Counted from the first letter of the stretch, positions 1 to 9,342 are shown. The stretch: DNA of 58,919 nucleotides from Bacteroidales bacterium Phil6 (GCA_002633315.1 NWBN01000032.1:160070-218988), one strand, 5' to 3'. A program made the numbers and translations. The notes: generated by a model not told the origin, from the letters alone.

Positions 1-209
1 ACCTTGTCTTTAGGAGCCGGTTTGAGTTTGTCCAAATCTTCCGGTCGGACTTCGCCTTTTGTGTTAACCTTAGGATCAGCTTTGTTAACAACTTTTGGTT
101 CATTCTGAGGGTCCGATTTCTTGATTTCCTTATCGTTGACTTGTGCATAAGCACAAACACAAAACGAAGAAACCACCATCATTACAATTATAAACAATGT
201 TTTTTTCAT
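1..209 (-). CDS. Secreted protein of unknown function, N-terminal part only
   Basis: The reading frame starts at the ATG complementary to 207-209 and runs off the left edge, so only about 69 residues are visible. It begins with a clear signal peptide (MKKTLF, then a hydrophobic stretch ending in CAYAQ), followed by a hydrophilic Lys/Asp/Pro-rich segment with repeated DP-K motifs. The mature part should lie in the periplasm or on the surface. A good promoter lies upstream at 298-328, giving a leader of roughly 80 nt. No domain is recognisable in the visible part. It resembles in style the K/P-rich exported protein at 38814-39389, but I cannot show homology. Confidence 0.75.
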   Translation of the reverse strand, partial: MKKTLFIIVMMVVSSFCVCAYAQVNDKEIKKSDPQNEPKVVNKADPKVNTKGEVRPEDLDKLKPAPKDK

Positions 210-297
210 ATTAATAAAATTAAATGTTTATATAATTAATTTTTTTCAAAAAATAAAAATATAGAAATAAACATACAATTCACACCTTTTTCAATTG

Positions 298-328
298 CAA
301 ATTTACAAAATGTTTGCAATAAAAGCAA
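298..328 (-). promoter_or_regulatory. Promoter (Bacteroidota type) for the gene at 1-209
   Basis: On the minus strand TTG (328-326) is followed after 20 nt by TAAATTTG (305-298), matching the -33/-7 form TTG-N19-21-TAnnTTTG. Predicted transcript start is near 291. Confidence 0.5.
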
Positions 329-389
329 ATTCAAAATTTATATCAATAAAATTATAAAATCATTTCTGCCAATGTTTTCTAAAAATCAC

Positions 390-397
390 TATTTTTG
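390..397 (+). promoter_or_regulatory. -7 element upstream of the kinase-RapZ gene
   Basis: TATTTTTG matches TAnnTTTG and lies 25 nt before the ATG at 423. I do not see a convincing TTG at -33. Confidence 0.4.
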
Positions 398-422
398 TAA
401 CGCTTAAACAAAAAACTGTCTG

Positions 423-1889
423 ATGAGAAACAACATTGAGATATATGATGTTTTGCGAAAGTTGACAAAAATATCGACCGGGGAAGAAATCACCGGCATC
501 AATACCCTACCATTATCAGGTTCTTCTCGTCACTATTACAGAATATTTACTGATAATCAAACAATTATTGGGGTGTTTAATGACAACATCGAAGAAAACG
601 AGGCTTTTTTTACTTTTACTGAACATTTTTACAATATCGGATTACCTGTACCAAAATTGTTGGCAGTTAATGAAGGTAGAGATATTTATCTTCAAGAAGA
701 TTTAGGAGATGACAACTTGTTCAATCATGTAAAAAAATGCCTTGACAATGGTGTTTTTGACAACGAGACCATAAATCTATATAAAGATGTTTTGTCACAT
801 CTTGTTGTTTTTCAGATAGATGGTCATAGAGGATTAGATTATTCCGTAGCTATGCCGACGCCTTGTTTCGATGTGGAATCTATTCTTGAAGACCTAAACT
901 ATTTCAAATACTGTTTTCTGAAAATACATTCTGAAATTGTCTTCAATGAAGTCAGACTCAATGCAGATTTCAAAAAACTTGCCATGTTTTTAGCGGAGGC
1001 TCCGTCAGATTTTTTCATGTATAGAGATTTTCAGTCACGTAACATCATGATAAAAGGCGGAAATCCGTTTTTTATCGATTATCAAGGTGGAAGGAAAGGA
1101 CCATTGCAATATGATGTGGCATCTCTTTTGTATCAGGTTAAAGCATGTCTGCCTCAAAAGTTGAGAGATGAACTTGTAAGACATTACAAAATGGTGTTGT
1201 CCGAACGTTTGGATATGTCTTCTTTGAATTTCGACAATTATTTTCAGGCATTTGTTGTCCTGAGACTTATGCAGGTTCTTGGAGCTTACGGGTTCAGAGG
1301 CTTGTTGCAAAAGAAGGCTCACTTCATCGAGAGCATTTCGTATGCGGTAGATGAATTGACAAAACAGACGGAAGCGTTGAAGTTGCCTTTTGAGACGCCG
1401 GAGTTAGACAGTGTTTTCTCTCAATTTTACAAGCTGCATGACAAATACAAGAAAGAAGAATATAATGGTCTGACGGTGACAATCAGCAGTTTCTCATTCA
1501 GAGATGGAGGCTGTCCCGTTGATTTCAGCGGCAACGGAGGCGGATTTGTCTTCGATTGCAGAATATTGCCGAATCCGGGACGTATTGACATGTTCAAGTC
1601 CCATACCGGATTGGATAAAGACGTACAGGAATTCATAGAGAAGATACCGGAAGCTATGGATTTCTTCTCCCATGTCAAGGAAATGGTGACATTGGGTATT
1701 GACACCTACAGAACCAGAGGATTCAATAATCTTATGATTAATTTCGGTTGTACAGGAGGACAACACCGGTCGGTTTATTTTGCACAAAAAACGGCAGAAT
1801 ATTTAGTCGGCAAATATCCGGATGTAAAAGTCGTTCTTAGACATTTGGCACAACAGAAATATCATGTTTTTGAACCGGTGATAACATGA
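423..1889 (+). CDS. Amino-sugar kinase (AmgK-like phosphotransferase) fused to RapZ C-terminal domain
   Basis: 488 residues, two domains. Residues about 20-330 are an APH/ChoK-type phosphotransferase: the Brenner loop YRDFQSRN has catalytic D202 and N207, followed by FIDYQGG with the metal-binding Asp. AmgK of this family phosphorylates MurNAc/GlcNAc at C1 in the anabolic peptidoglycan recycling route. Residues about 350-488 match the RapZ C-terminal domain, with FDCR, NPG, the DTYRTRG segment and the signature GCTGGQHRSVY near residue 442. In E. coli this domain binds glucosamine-6-phosphate and RNA/RNase E. The RapZ N-terminal ATPase (Walker) domain is absent and the kinase takes its place. 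The next gene, 7 nt downstream, is a MurU-like nucleotidyltransferase, which supports a cell-wall sugar salvage role. The substrate is inferred; it could be another sugar or small alcohol. Confidence 0.85.
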   Translation: MRNNIEIYDVLRKLTKISTGEEITGINTLPLSGSSRHYYRIFTDNQTIIGVFNDNIEENEAFFTFTEHFYNIGLPVPKLLAVNEGRDIYLQEDLGDDNLFNHVKKCLDNGVFDNETINLYKDVLSHLVVFQIDGHRGLDYSVAMPTPCFDVESILEDLNYFKYCFLKIHSEIVFNEVRLNADFKKLAMFLAEAPSDFFMYRDFQSRNIMIKGGNPFFIDYQGGRKGPLQYDVASLLYQVKACLPQKLRDELVRHYKMVLSERLDMSSLNFDNYFQAFVVLRLMQVLGAYGFRGLLQKKAHFIESISYAVDELTKQTEALKLPFETPELDSVFSQFYKLHDKYKKEEYNGLTVTISSFSFRDGGCPVDFSGNGGGFVFDCRILPNPGRIDMFKSHTGLDKDVQEFIEKIPEAMDFFSHVKEMVTLGIDTYRTRGFNNLMINFGCTGGQHRSVYFAQKTAEYLVGKYPDVKVVLRHLAQQKYHVFEPVIT

Positions 1890-1896
1890 CAATATT

Positions 1897-2634
1897 ATGA
1901 ATAATGGTGGACACAAAACGGCTTTCATTATGGCTGCCGGCATGGGAACGAGACTCAAGGAACTCACTCAATCCATGCCTAAAGCGTTGGTACCCTTAAA
2001 TGGCAAACCCATGTTGCAGATTATCATAGATAATCTAATATGTCAGGGATTCGACCATTTCGTCATTAATGTACATCATTTTGCCAATCAAATAATGTCG
2101 TTCATCAGCATGATGAATTATCATGACATTGTCATCGACATTTCAGATGAGAGTAGCGAGTTGATGGATACCGGAGGTGCAATATTGAAAGCCTTGCCCT
2201 TTTTCAAATGCAGTGAAGCAGTCTTGATTCATAATGTCGATATATTAAGCGACATTGATTTCATGCCATATTATCAATCATTTGTAAAATCTGAAGATGC
2301 AGTATGGCTGTTTACGCAAAAACGTAAAAGTCGCAGAATGTTGGCTTTTGATGCAAATGACAATTTCGTTGAAAGAGTTGTCATGGAAGAACCTACGTTG
2401 AAAGAAACGGAAGACACAACAAGACATTTGTATGCTTTTTCCGGAATACATTTGATAAAACCGCAATATTTTGCAGAATTTGAGATAAAACCCTGTTATG
2501 TATTCGATTTATATACCGAAATGGCTGCAAGACACAGTATTAAATCAATGCCAGTCAATCCGTTGTTTTGGTTTGACATAGGTACCAAAGAAAAATTGAA
2601 GGAGGCTGAATCATGGCTTTTACAAAAAAGATAG
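1897..2634 (+). CDS. Sugar-1-phosphate nucleotidyltransferase, MurU-like
   Basis: 245 residues with the nucleotidyltransferase signature at the N terminus: AAGMGTRL, then MPKALVPLNGKPM, with the Asp of VDI near residue 118 and a typical hexapeptide-free C terminus (WFDIGTKEKL). In the MurNAc salvage pathway MurU converts MurNAc-1-phosphate plus UTP to UDP-MurNAc; related enzymes use mannose-1-phosphate and GTP. The gene directly follows the AmgK-like kinase, which makes the MurU reading the most likely. Its end overlaps the next gene by 22 nt, suggesting translational coupling. Confidence 0.8.
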   Translation: MNNGGHKTAFIMAAGMGTRLKELTQSMPKALVPLNGKPMLQIIIDNLICQGFDHFVINVHHFANQIMSFISMMNYHDIVIDISDESSELMDTGGAILKALPFFKCSEAVLIHNVDILSDIDFMPYYQSFVKSEDAVWLFTQKRKSRRMLAFDANDNFVERVVMEEPTLKETEDTTRHLYAFSGIHLIKPQYFAEFEIKPCYVFDLYTEMAARHSIKSMPVNPLFWFDIGTKEKLKEAESWLLQKR

Positions 2635-5393
2635 TTGAATATGTCAAAAACAACTATGACCTCAGGAATGATGTCTTGAATATAATATTTCCAAATAAAA
2701 GAGCTGCGCTTTTTCTCAGAAAAGAGTTTGTCGCTGAAATACATGATACTGTTTGGCTGCCCAATATAATGTCGGTTCAAGAGGCTTTCGCTGAATGGAG
2801 CGGACTGTCGCTCGTCGATAACGACAAAATCATTTTTGATATTTTGGAGATTGAGATGATCCTCAATAATAAAAATACTTTGGACAATGGATTTTTCGGA
2901 TTGGCATCACAGATGTTGAAAGATTTCAACGAGATAGATTCCTATAAAGTCGATGCAAAGAATTTGTTCGGAAATTTGCTGAATATAAAAGAAATCGATG
3001 CTTGGTCTCCTGATGAAACAAATGAAATAGAAAGCGGTTACATCAAATTTTACGAGTCTTTATATACCTATTACATAAAGTTGAGGGATAAATTATTGTC
3101 AGAAAAAAAAGGATATTATGGAATGATATCCCGGCATTTGGCAGAGTTAAGTGTTGAGGAATTGATTGATAAGGCTGTCAAAAACAAAAAGGTTTTGTTC
3201 GCCGGATTCAACTCGTTGACACGAACTGAAGAAGAAGTTATTGTGAGACTTGTGGAAACAGGCAAAGCTGCCATACTTTGGGATGTGGATTCATATTATT
3301 ATAACGATGAGATGCAAGAAGCCGGCAAACTTGTTAGAGAATTTTCCAAACGACACCCCAACATTCCTGTAAATTTCGTCTCAGATAATATGACAACGGA
3401 AGAAAAATTTATCAACATAATAGAAACTTCCGGAGCTACACTTCAAGCCAATGCTCTAATGGTTCAACTCGACAAAACGAAAAATGAAAACAATACCGTT
3501 GTAGTTTTACCTGATGAAAACATGTTGATACCCGTACTGAATTCCATTCCGGATGCATACAAAAGCATACATGTTACCATGGGTTATCCTTTCAACAAAA
3601 CCCCGGTGTTTAATTTCATATTACAACTGTTCAACTTTCACAGGAGATTGAGCAAAACCAGTGATAATATTTATCTATGGTCGTTATCCCATATCCTGAA
3701 TTTGGAATTTGTCAAACTCGTTTTTAATAACACACAGTTAAAAAAATTATCGTCCTGGATAGAAGATTTAACGAGCAAAAATATCTTCAATGTTGAAAAA
3801 TCAAGTTTAAATGACTTGAGAGACGACAAAATATGTAAATTTATCGACTTGATAACCAAAAAACACGATAACAATATAGATTTTCTTGAAAATTTGAAGG
3901 ACTTACTTGGATTTTCATTGTCGCTGACAAAATCTGAAGATTATTTTTTGAGAAACCAGATTGTCACTGCCGATAAAATAACAAACAAAATGTACAATGT
4001 CCTCAAGAAATATGACGTAATCATTCAACTTGTTGACTTACAATTATTTTTCAAGCAAGTGTCGCAGGAAACCAAGTTGAATTTAAAAGGAGTTTCAGAT
4101 GGCTTGCAGATTATGGGGATGTTGGAAACGAGAAATATAGATTTCGACAATGTTCATATCCTCGATGTCAATGAAGGTGTCATTCCTCAAAGCAAAAGCT
4201 ACAGCAGTCTGATTCCATTCGATTTAAAGATGGCATTCAATATGCCTACATACAAAAATATTCAAGCTGTCAACGCTTACAATTTCTTCCATTTGTTTCA
4301 CAATGCCAAAAATATAAACCTGTATTACAACAGTTCGACACAAGGAGTAAAACAGGGCGAAGCAAGCAGATTTTTGAAACAAATCAAAACGGAATACGCT
4401 AAAAATAAAAATGTAAAAATCGAAGAATTTGTTTTCACCACTGCCGAAGTTCCTCAAATAAATCAGGAAAACAGTATTGAGATAATTAAAAATGATGAGA
4501 TACTTTCAAAAATAAGGGATAAATGTTCAAAAGAAGGTCTTACCCCCTCTTCTATCTCGATATACAGAAATTGTCCATTGCAGTTTTATTTTAAATATGT
4601 TTATATAGATGAAAAAACAGTGAATACTCTTGATGAGGTGATACAATCCAATGTCATTGGCAATATCGTGCATGACACATTGGATATATTTTATGATGCC
4701 TTAAAAGATGGAAACGGGACGATAACAATAGACTCTTTCAAGAAAAACAGAGAAAAACTTATAAATGAAAGTTTTAAAAAATCTCTTGAAAAAAACAATT
4801 TCAATCAGGGACTTCCAAATAACGGATTCAATTATCTGATAGGAAAAGTGATAAACAGAATATTAGAATCATTTTTGAATGCTGAAGAAAAATTTTTGGA
4901 AAAACATGGAAGTATCACCATATTAGGTCTTGAAGGCAAGTTGGAGTATAACTTTAAATATAATAATGAAAATATCAAGTTGTCAGGACGTTACGACCGT
5001 ATGGACAAAGTGGGCGACAATATAAGAGTAATAGATTACAAGACCGGCAAAGTAGATGAATCAGACTTGAATATAGGAAAGAAAGACTTTGCGGATATTT
5101 CAGATAAAGCCATGCAACTGTTGATATACAAATATTTGTATATCAAGAATAATGTTGATGTGATGCCGAATAATGTGACAGCCGGCATCTTTGGCATGCA
5201 GAGACTCAGCAAAGGACTCTTCGAATTGAAAATAGATACCGGCATTCATCCTGATAACAGTTTTGTTAATGAATGCGAGACCGTCTTCAATGACTTGTTC
5301 ACAGAATTATTCGACCGTAACAAGCCTTTCAGCAAGACAGAAGACATTTCACATTGTACTTATTGCGATTTCAAAGTTATATGCAAACGTTGA
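2613..5393 (+). CDS. AddB-like PD-(D/E)XK nuclease / inactive helicase-like protein
   Basis: 926 residues. The C-terminal third is a RecB-family nuclease: the motif GRYDRMD...VIDYKTGK holds the catalytic Asp and Lys. Four cysteines, C654 (in RNCPLQFYF) and C915, C918, C924 at the very end, have the C...CxxCxxxxxC layout that holds the iron-sulfur cluster in AddB. The N-terminal part begins with IIFPNKRAALFLR, a degenerate helicase-like start, and I see no intact Walker A, as expected of AddB. The start is set by an AGGAGG about 10 nt before ATG 2613, one of the few strong Shine-Dalgarno sites here, inside the end of the previous gene. AddB works with AddA in double-strand break repair; no AddA gene is present in the window. 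Confidence 0.85.
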   Translation: MAFTKKIVEYVKNNYDLRNDVLNIIFPNKRAALFLRKEFVAEIHDTVWLPNIMSVQEAFAEWSGLSLVDNDKIIFDILEIEMILNNKNTLDNGFFGLASQMLKDFNEIDSYKVDAKNLFGNLLNIKEIDAWSPDETNEIESGYIKFYESLYTYYIKLRDKLLSEKKGYYGMISRHLAELSVEELIDKAVKNKKVLFAGFNSLTRTEEEVIVRLVETGKAAILWDVDSYYYNDEMQEAGKLVREFSKRHPNIPVNFVSDNMTTEEKFINIIETSGATLQANALMVQLDKTKNENNTVVVLPDENMLIPVLNSIPDAYKSIHVTMGYPFNKTPVFNFILQLFNFHRRLSKTSDNIYLWSLSHILNLEFVKLVFNNTQLKKLSSWIEDLTSKNIFNVEKSSLNDLRDDKICKFIDLITKKHDNNIDFLENLKDLLGFSLSLTKSEDYFLRNQIVTADKITNKMYNVLKKYDVIIQLVDLQLFFKQVSQETKLNLKGVSDGLQIMGMLETRNIDFDNVHILDVNEGVIPQSKSYSSLIPFDLKMAFNMPTYKNIQAVNAYNFFHLFHNAKNINLYYNSSTQGVKQGEASRFLKQIKTEYAKNKNVKIEEFVFTTAEVPQINQENSIEIIKNDEILSKIRDKCSKEGLTPSSISIYRNCPLQFYFKYVYIDEKTVNTLDEVIQSNVIGNIVHDTLDIFYDALKDGNGTITIDSFKKNREKLINESFKKSLEKNNFNQGLPNNGFNYLIGKVINRILESFLNAEEKFLEKHGSITILGLEGKLEYNFKYNNENIKLSGRYDRMDKVGDNIRVIDYKTGKVDESDLNIGKKDFADISDKAMQLLIYKYLYIKNNVDVMPNNVTAGIFGMQRLSKGLFELKIDTGIHPDNSFVNECETVFNDLFTELFDRNKPFSKTEDISHCTYCDFKVICKR

Positions 5394-5414
5394 TATAAGT
5401 ATCTGTTTTCCTGC

Positions 5415-6455
5415 TTATTTTGCAAGGTCCATATATACAGGCAGATGGTCGCTGAATCCGCCGTGATATTTTGGTCCGGAATATGTCCTGTAAAGTTTTA
5501 CGCCTCCATAAGTCTCATCTTTAACAAACAGATAATCAGTATGAAATATGGCTGCACTGCCTTTTATATAATGCAGTTCATTTTCATCATAAAGCAGACT
5601 GCTACTTATAATTATCTGATCGAATATCTGCCATCTGTATTGATGTTTCAATGTACCTTCGAATCCCAGATCTTCAGATTTTGTAAAAAGATTAACAAGA
5701 ATATCATCTTTTGAATGACTGTTTAAAGACTTTGCTTCCAATACTTTATAGATACTGTCATCGTCAGGAGTATCGTTAAAGTCTCCCATTATGATAATTT
5801 TAGGGACAGTCCGGGGCAATGAAATCAAAGAGTCTATCCTACGGCGCAACACTCTTGCAGCCAAAGCTCTTTTGTTTATCGTCTCCATCTCACCTCCATA
5901 ACGCGAAGGCCAATGATTTACAAAACAATGCAACGTATCCCCTTTTCTGTCGCTGAACACTGCATATAAAATGTCGCGCGACACTGTACGTTCAACTCCG
6001 TCATTCAAAGGTATCGCTTCACTATAAACGAGTTGTAGTTTATCCATACAATAAACCAAAGCAACATCAATGCCCCTGCTGTCTTCGGATTCATACAGTA
6101 CATATCTGTAATTAAATCTTTTCAATGGAGTATCGTAAAATATCCTGTTAAGTACATATTCGTTTTCCACCTCTGCAACACCTAACAGAGCCAAAGCCTT
6201 TCCTTGGGAAAGATGTAAAAGCGTCTTGTAAATATTATTACGTTTTTTATAAAATCGTGACGGCGTCCATCTATAACTTCCGGATACTGTAAATTCGTTG
6301 TATTTCCGTGTACTGTCAACAAAAGTATCGAAAAAGTTTTCAAGATTCCAAAAAGCTACTCTCAAAGTGTCATGGCACTGTGCATGAGATTTATGGCATA
6401 ATGCGACAAGTAAACAGAAACACAAAACTACTTTTGGTAACTTCGATGATTTCAT
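5415..6455 (-). CDS. Secreted endonuclease/exonuclease/phosphatase family protein
   Basis: 346 residues with a signal peptide ending near SHAQ. The EEP fold is marked by FWNLENFF (metal-binding Asn/Glu), GVAEVEN, the NHWPSR segment, MGDFNDTP (catalytic Asp and Asn) and the final SDHLPVY (catalytic Asp-His). The family covers metal-dependent nucleases and phosphodiesterases; the exported location points to an extracellular or periplasmic nuclease or phosphatase. It is convergent with the AddB-like gene and divergent from the TlpA-like gene, so it is probably transcribed alone. Confidence 0.88.
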   Translation of the reverse strand: MKSSKLPKVVLCFCLLVALCHKSHAQCHDTLRVAFWNLENFFDTFVDSTRKYNEFTVSGSYRWTPSRFYKKRNNIYKTLLHLSQGKALALLGVAEVENEYVLNRIFYDTPLKRFNYRYVLYESEDSRGIDVALVYCMDKLQLVYSEAIPLNDGVERTVSRDILYAVFSDRKGDTLHCFVNHWPSRYGGEMETINKRALAARVLRRRIDSLISLPRTVPKIIIMGDFNDTPDDDSIYKVLEAKSLNSHSKDDILVNLFTKSEDLGFEGTLKHQYRWQIFDQIIISSSLLYDENELHYIKGSAAIFHTDYLFVKDETYGGVKLYRTYSGPKYHGGFSDHLPVYMDLAK

Positions 6456-6493
6456 ATTTCATAAATTTTGGTATTCAAAAATAAAGAATATTT

Positions 6494-6523
6494 TTGTGTT
6501 GTCAATAATCTGAAGTATTTTTG
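6494..6523 (+). promoter_or_regulatory. Promoter for the thioredoxin-like gene
   Basis: TTG (6494-6496), 19 nt spacer, TATTTTTG (6516-6523). The predicted transcript start, near 6530, excludes the upstream TTG start at 6521 and favours ATG 6545. Confidence 0.5.
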
Positions 6524-6544
6524 TGCGTTATGTTAAAAATTTTT

Positions 6545-7867
6545 ATGAATCGTCTTTGGCTCATCATAATATTGTCGTTGTCACCTTTGTTAGTTTCGGC
6601 ACAGTCTGAAATAAGGATTTTCCTCGACAAAGAATACGACAGCATATTCTATCTAATGGGCTACAAAGGCAAGAAAATAACCGTAGCAGACACCGGATTT
6701 TGCCATAAAAACAAAGTCGTATTCCGCAACAAAGACATCAATCCCGGCATTTATGTTCTTACAGATTCGAAAAAACAATATCTTTTAGAGTTTCTCATCG
6801 GTAATGACAAGAAATTTACCATTGACATTAAAGACATTGAATCGTACAATTCCATAACTGTCAAAGGTTCTGAAGAGACGTCTTCCTACTTCGACCTCAT
6901 GAAAGAAACACAACATGTCAATCTGTATCTCAAAGCGTTGGAAAGCGAGGTGCAATATAATCCCGGCAATGTGTTGAGAATGGATTCATTGAGGAAAACG
7001 CTCAATATGTATCAAAAATCTCTTTTACGGAAAAACGAGGATTCGTTTTTAAACACTTTTATACTTTCCATGATGCAACCTGAACTGCCGGACAGTTTGC
7101 GTTCTGCTGAAGATTCCCTACTCTATCTCAGACTCCATTATTGGGATTTTTTCCCTTTCCATGACGAAAATGTATTGAATTATCCTTTGATAGAGAATAA
7201 ATTGGATTATTTTTTCGATGTCATGCTGCCGGTGAATCCTGATATTATCATCATAGAGACAGACAAGTTGATAAAAAGAGCCGAAAACAACACCAAAGTA
7301 CGGGATTTCATATTATGGTATCTGTATTCCAAATATCAGACTACAAAATACATGAATCTCGATGCAGTTTATGTACATCTTGTTGAGAATTATTTCGCCG
7401 TTTCAGACATTGAAAACGTAACGGATAATATAAAAAAAATGATGATAGACAGAGCCGAAGTATTGAAAGGTCTCTTACTTGGAGTGAAAGCGCCGCAAAT
7501 GTCATGTACAGGTATTGACGGAGAAACGCATGAACTTTATGATATAAAATCGCCATATACCATAGTATATTTTTATAATCCGGATTGTCCTTTATGTAAA
7601 AAGGAGAAAAGAATATTGAACGAGACAGTGACGCGGAGGAACGACATCATCATATATGCCGTCAATTTGTCGCAAGACGATGCCGGTAATGAATATTGTT
7701 TTGACAATGTGTCATGGATTTGCGTTGATGGCTGTTTGTCACAAGAAAAAGATTTGATATCTTTGTACGACATTAAGACGACACCTTTAATATATGTGTT
7801 AGATAGCGAGAAGCGAATAATTGCAAAAAAAATCAAGGCAGAACAGATTGAGTTGTTTATAAAGTGA
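6545..7867 (+). CDS. TlpA-like thiol-disulfide oxidoreductase with N-terminal DUF4369/DUF5106-like region
   Basis: 440 residues from ATG 6545; an in-frame ATG at 6530 is possible. The signal peptide (MNRLWLIIILSLSPLLVSAQ) exports it. Residues about 20-100 look like the beta-rich DUF4369 region common in Bacteroidota thioredoxin proteins, followed by a helical middle part. The C-terminal 150 residues form a thioredoxin fold with the active site NPDCPLCKK (CxxC). The CPLC pair suggests redox control or reduction of periplasmic or outer-membrane protein disulfides. The last codons nearly touch mnmE, so the two genes may be co-transcribed. Confidence 0.82.
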   Translation: MNRLWLIIILSLSPLLVSAQSEIRIFLDKEYDSIFYLMGYKGKKITVADTGFCHKNKVVFRNKDINPGIYVLTDSKKQYLLEFLIGNDKKFTIDIKDIESYNSITVKGSEETSSYFDLMKETQHVNLYLKALESEVQYNPGNVLRMDSLRKTLNMYQKSLLRKNEDSFLNTFILSMMQPELPDSLRSAEDSLLYLRLHYWDFFPFHDENVLNYPLIENKLDYFFDVMLPVNPDIIIIETDKLIKRAENNTKVRDFILWYLYSKYQTTKYMNLDAVYVHLVENYFAVSDIENVTDNIKKMMIDRAEVLKGLLLGVKAPQMSCTGIDGETHELYDIKSPYTIVYFYNPDCPLCKKEKRILNETVTRRNDIIIYAVNLSQDDAGNEYCFDNVSWICVDGCLSQEKDLISLYDIKTTPLIYVLDSEKRIIAKKIKAEQIELFIK

Positions 7868-7872
7868 AGATC

Positions 7873-9261
7873 ATGAATATTTTTGGAGAAGATACCATTT
7901 GTGCCATCTCTACGGCGTCAGGAACGGCAGCCATTGCCGTGATACGGCTGTCGGGACCACGCAGCCACGAGATTGCCTTGTCTATATTTACAAGACAAGG
8001 CAAGACGTTGAACATAAACGACATAAGAGCATACGGTGTTTATTATGGCGAAATAAAAGACCCTGATGAGGACACTGCTATAGATGATGTGCTGATGACA
8101 TTTTTCAAGGCTCCGCATTCATATACCGGAGAAGACAGCGTTGAGATAAGTTGTCATGGTTCACAATACATACAGCAACGCATCATGGAGCTTCTCGTAC
8201 AGAGAGGAGCACGTCTTGCCCGTGGAGGAGAATATACCATGAGAGCTTTTGCCAACAAGAAGATGGATTTGGTTCAGGCTGAGGCGGTGGCAGACCTCAT
8301 TGCGAGCCGTTCGAGAGAGGCTCATGACATGGCAGTGGCTCAGATGCGAGGAGGTTTCTCCCAGAAAATCAACGAACTCAGACAACAGCTGATAGATTTT
8401 ACCGCATTGATAGAACTGGAGTTGGACTTTTCGGAAGAAGATGTGGAGTTTGCTGACAGAGAACGATTCAAAGTCTTGATAGAATCTTTGAAACAAGAAA
8501 TCAAACAGTTGACAGACAGCTTTAAGACCGGCAATGCCATTAAAAACGGCATTCCTGTCGCCATAGTGGGTAAACCCAATGTAGGAAAAAGCACCTTGCT
8601 GAATGCACTGCTCCACGAAGACCGCGCCATAGTAAGCGATATACCGGGCACTACACGCGACAGCATAGAAGACACATACGTCATCAACGGCCATACTTTC
8701 CGTTTTATAGACACTGCCGGCCTGCGTAAAGTTGACGATGTGGTGGAAAACATTGGCATAGAACGTACATACCGCAAGATGAACGAGGCTGTCATAATAT
8801 TGTATATGTGCAACATCACAGAGTTCGATATCATGGAACTTAAAGAGTTCGAACAATATATAAACAACAAGGACAAACATTTTATTTTGGTAGCCAACAA
8901 GACGGACTTGCTTGACAAAAACACATCGCTCGAGATAAATATTCCCAATATCGATGTCGTTTACATATCGGCAAAGAAAAAGGACAACATACAGCAGATA
9001 ACGGACATGCTTGCATCACAGGCAGAAAAGATGTATTCAGAACAAGATGTCATTGTGAGCAATGTAAGGCATCATGAAGCGTTGACACGTACATATTCCG
9101 ATCTCGAAGCTATAGAAAAAGGCATGGATGACGGCATACCGACCGACCTTATGACTACCGACATAAGGGCTGCCCTATTTCATTTAGGCAGCATAACCGG
9201 CGAGATAACAACCGACGACGTGCTGCAATCAGTGTTCAGCAGGTTTTGTATTGGCAAGTAA
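7873..9261 (+). CDS. mnmE: tRNA uridine-5-carboxymethylaminomethyl(34) synthesis GTPase MnmE
   Basis: 462 residues from ATG 7873, 9 nt inside the GTG that also opens the frame. The N-terminal tetrahydrofolate-binding domain starts DTICAISTASGTAAIAVIR. The G domain shows GKPNVGKST (P-loop), DIPGTTRD, DTAGL and NKTD. The protein ends in FCIGK, carrying the catalytic cysteine. With MnmG it installs cmnm5/nm5 groups on U34 of tRNAs reading split codon boxes. The gene is intact. Its 3' end is the junction with the accessory island, so insertion has not changed the C terminus. An intrinsic terminator follows at 9307. Confidence 0.97.
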   Translation: MNIFGEDTICAISTASGTAAIAVIRLSGPRSHEIALSIFTRQGKTLNINDIRAYGVYYGEIKDPDEDTAIDDVLMTFFKAPHSYTGEDSVEISCHGSQYIQQRIMELLVQRGARLARGGEYTMRAFANKKMDLVQAEAVADLIASRSREAHDMAVAQMRGGFSQKINELRQQLIDFTALIELELDFSEEDVEFADRERFKVLIESLKQEIKQLTDSFKTGNAIKNGIPVAIVGKPNVGKSTLLNALLHEDRAIVSDIPGTTRDSIEDTYVINGHTFRFIDTAGLRKVDDVVENIGIERTYRKMNEAVIILYMCNITEFDIMELKEFEQYINNKDKHFILVANKTDLLDKNTSLEINIPNIDVVYISAKKKDNIQQITDMLASQAEKMYSEQDVIVSNVRHHEALTRTYSDLEAIEKGMDDGIPTDLMTTDIRAALFHLGSITGEITTDDVLQSVFSRFCIGK

Positions 9262-9266
9262 ACATC

Positions 9267-9307
9267 TGATTATCAAATAGTTAAATTGATTATAATCGAT
9301 TAATATG
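9267..9307. repeat. Left copy of a 41-nt imperfect repeat, candidate island boundary
   Basis: This stretch begins 6 nt after the mnmE stop. A 40-nt sequence at 33480-33519 matches it at 35 of 41 aligned positions by eye, including taatcgatt, with one single-base gap. The 13-mer atctgattatcaa (9264-9276) also recurs exactly at 33424-33436. The two sites enclose the whole accessory region. Confidence 0.4.
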
Positions 9308-9331
9308 GCGCTCTTTACGGGCGCCTTTTTT
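9307..9331 (+). terminator. Intrinsic terminator after mnmE
   Basis: GGCGC (9307-9311) pairs with GCGCC (9321-9325), followed by six T. Confidence 0.75.
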
Positions 9332-9342
9332 GTTGCTCAAGT
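9325..9342. repeat. 18-bp direct repeat, left copy
   Basis: CTTTTTTGTTGCTCAAGT occurs here and identically at 23935-23952. The T run is part of the mnmE terminator, so the informative part is GTTGCTCAAGT. The pair brackets the recombinase, Hachiman, SIR2-HerA, type III restriction genes and IS66 remnants and could be attL/attR of a 14.6-kb element. Confidence 0.4.

Noticed and set aside
8161..8948. Long minus-strand frames (239 and 202 codons) inside mnmE
   Set aside because: They are antisense shadows of the strongly conserved mnmE frame and show no domain or signal peptide.
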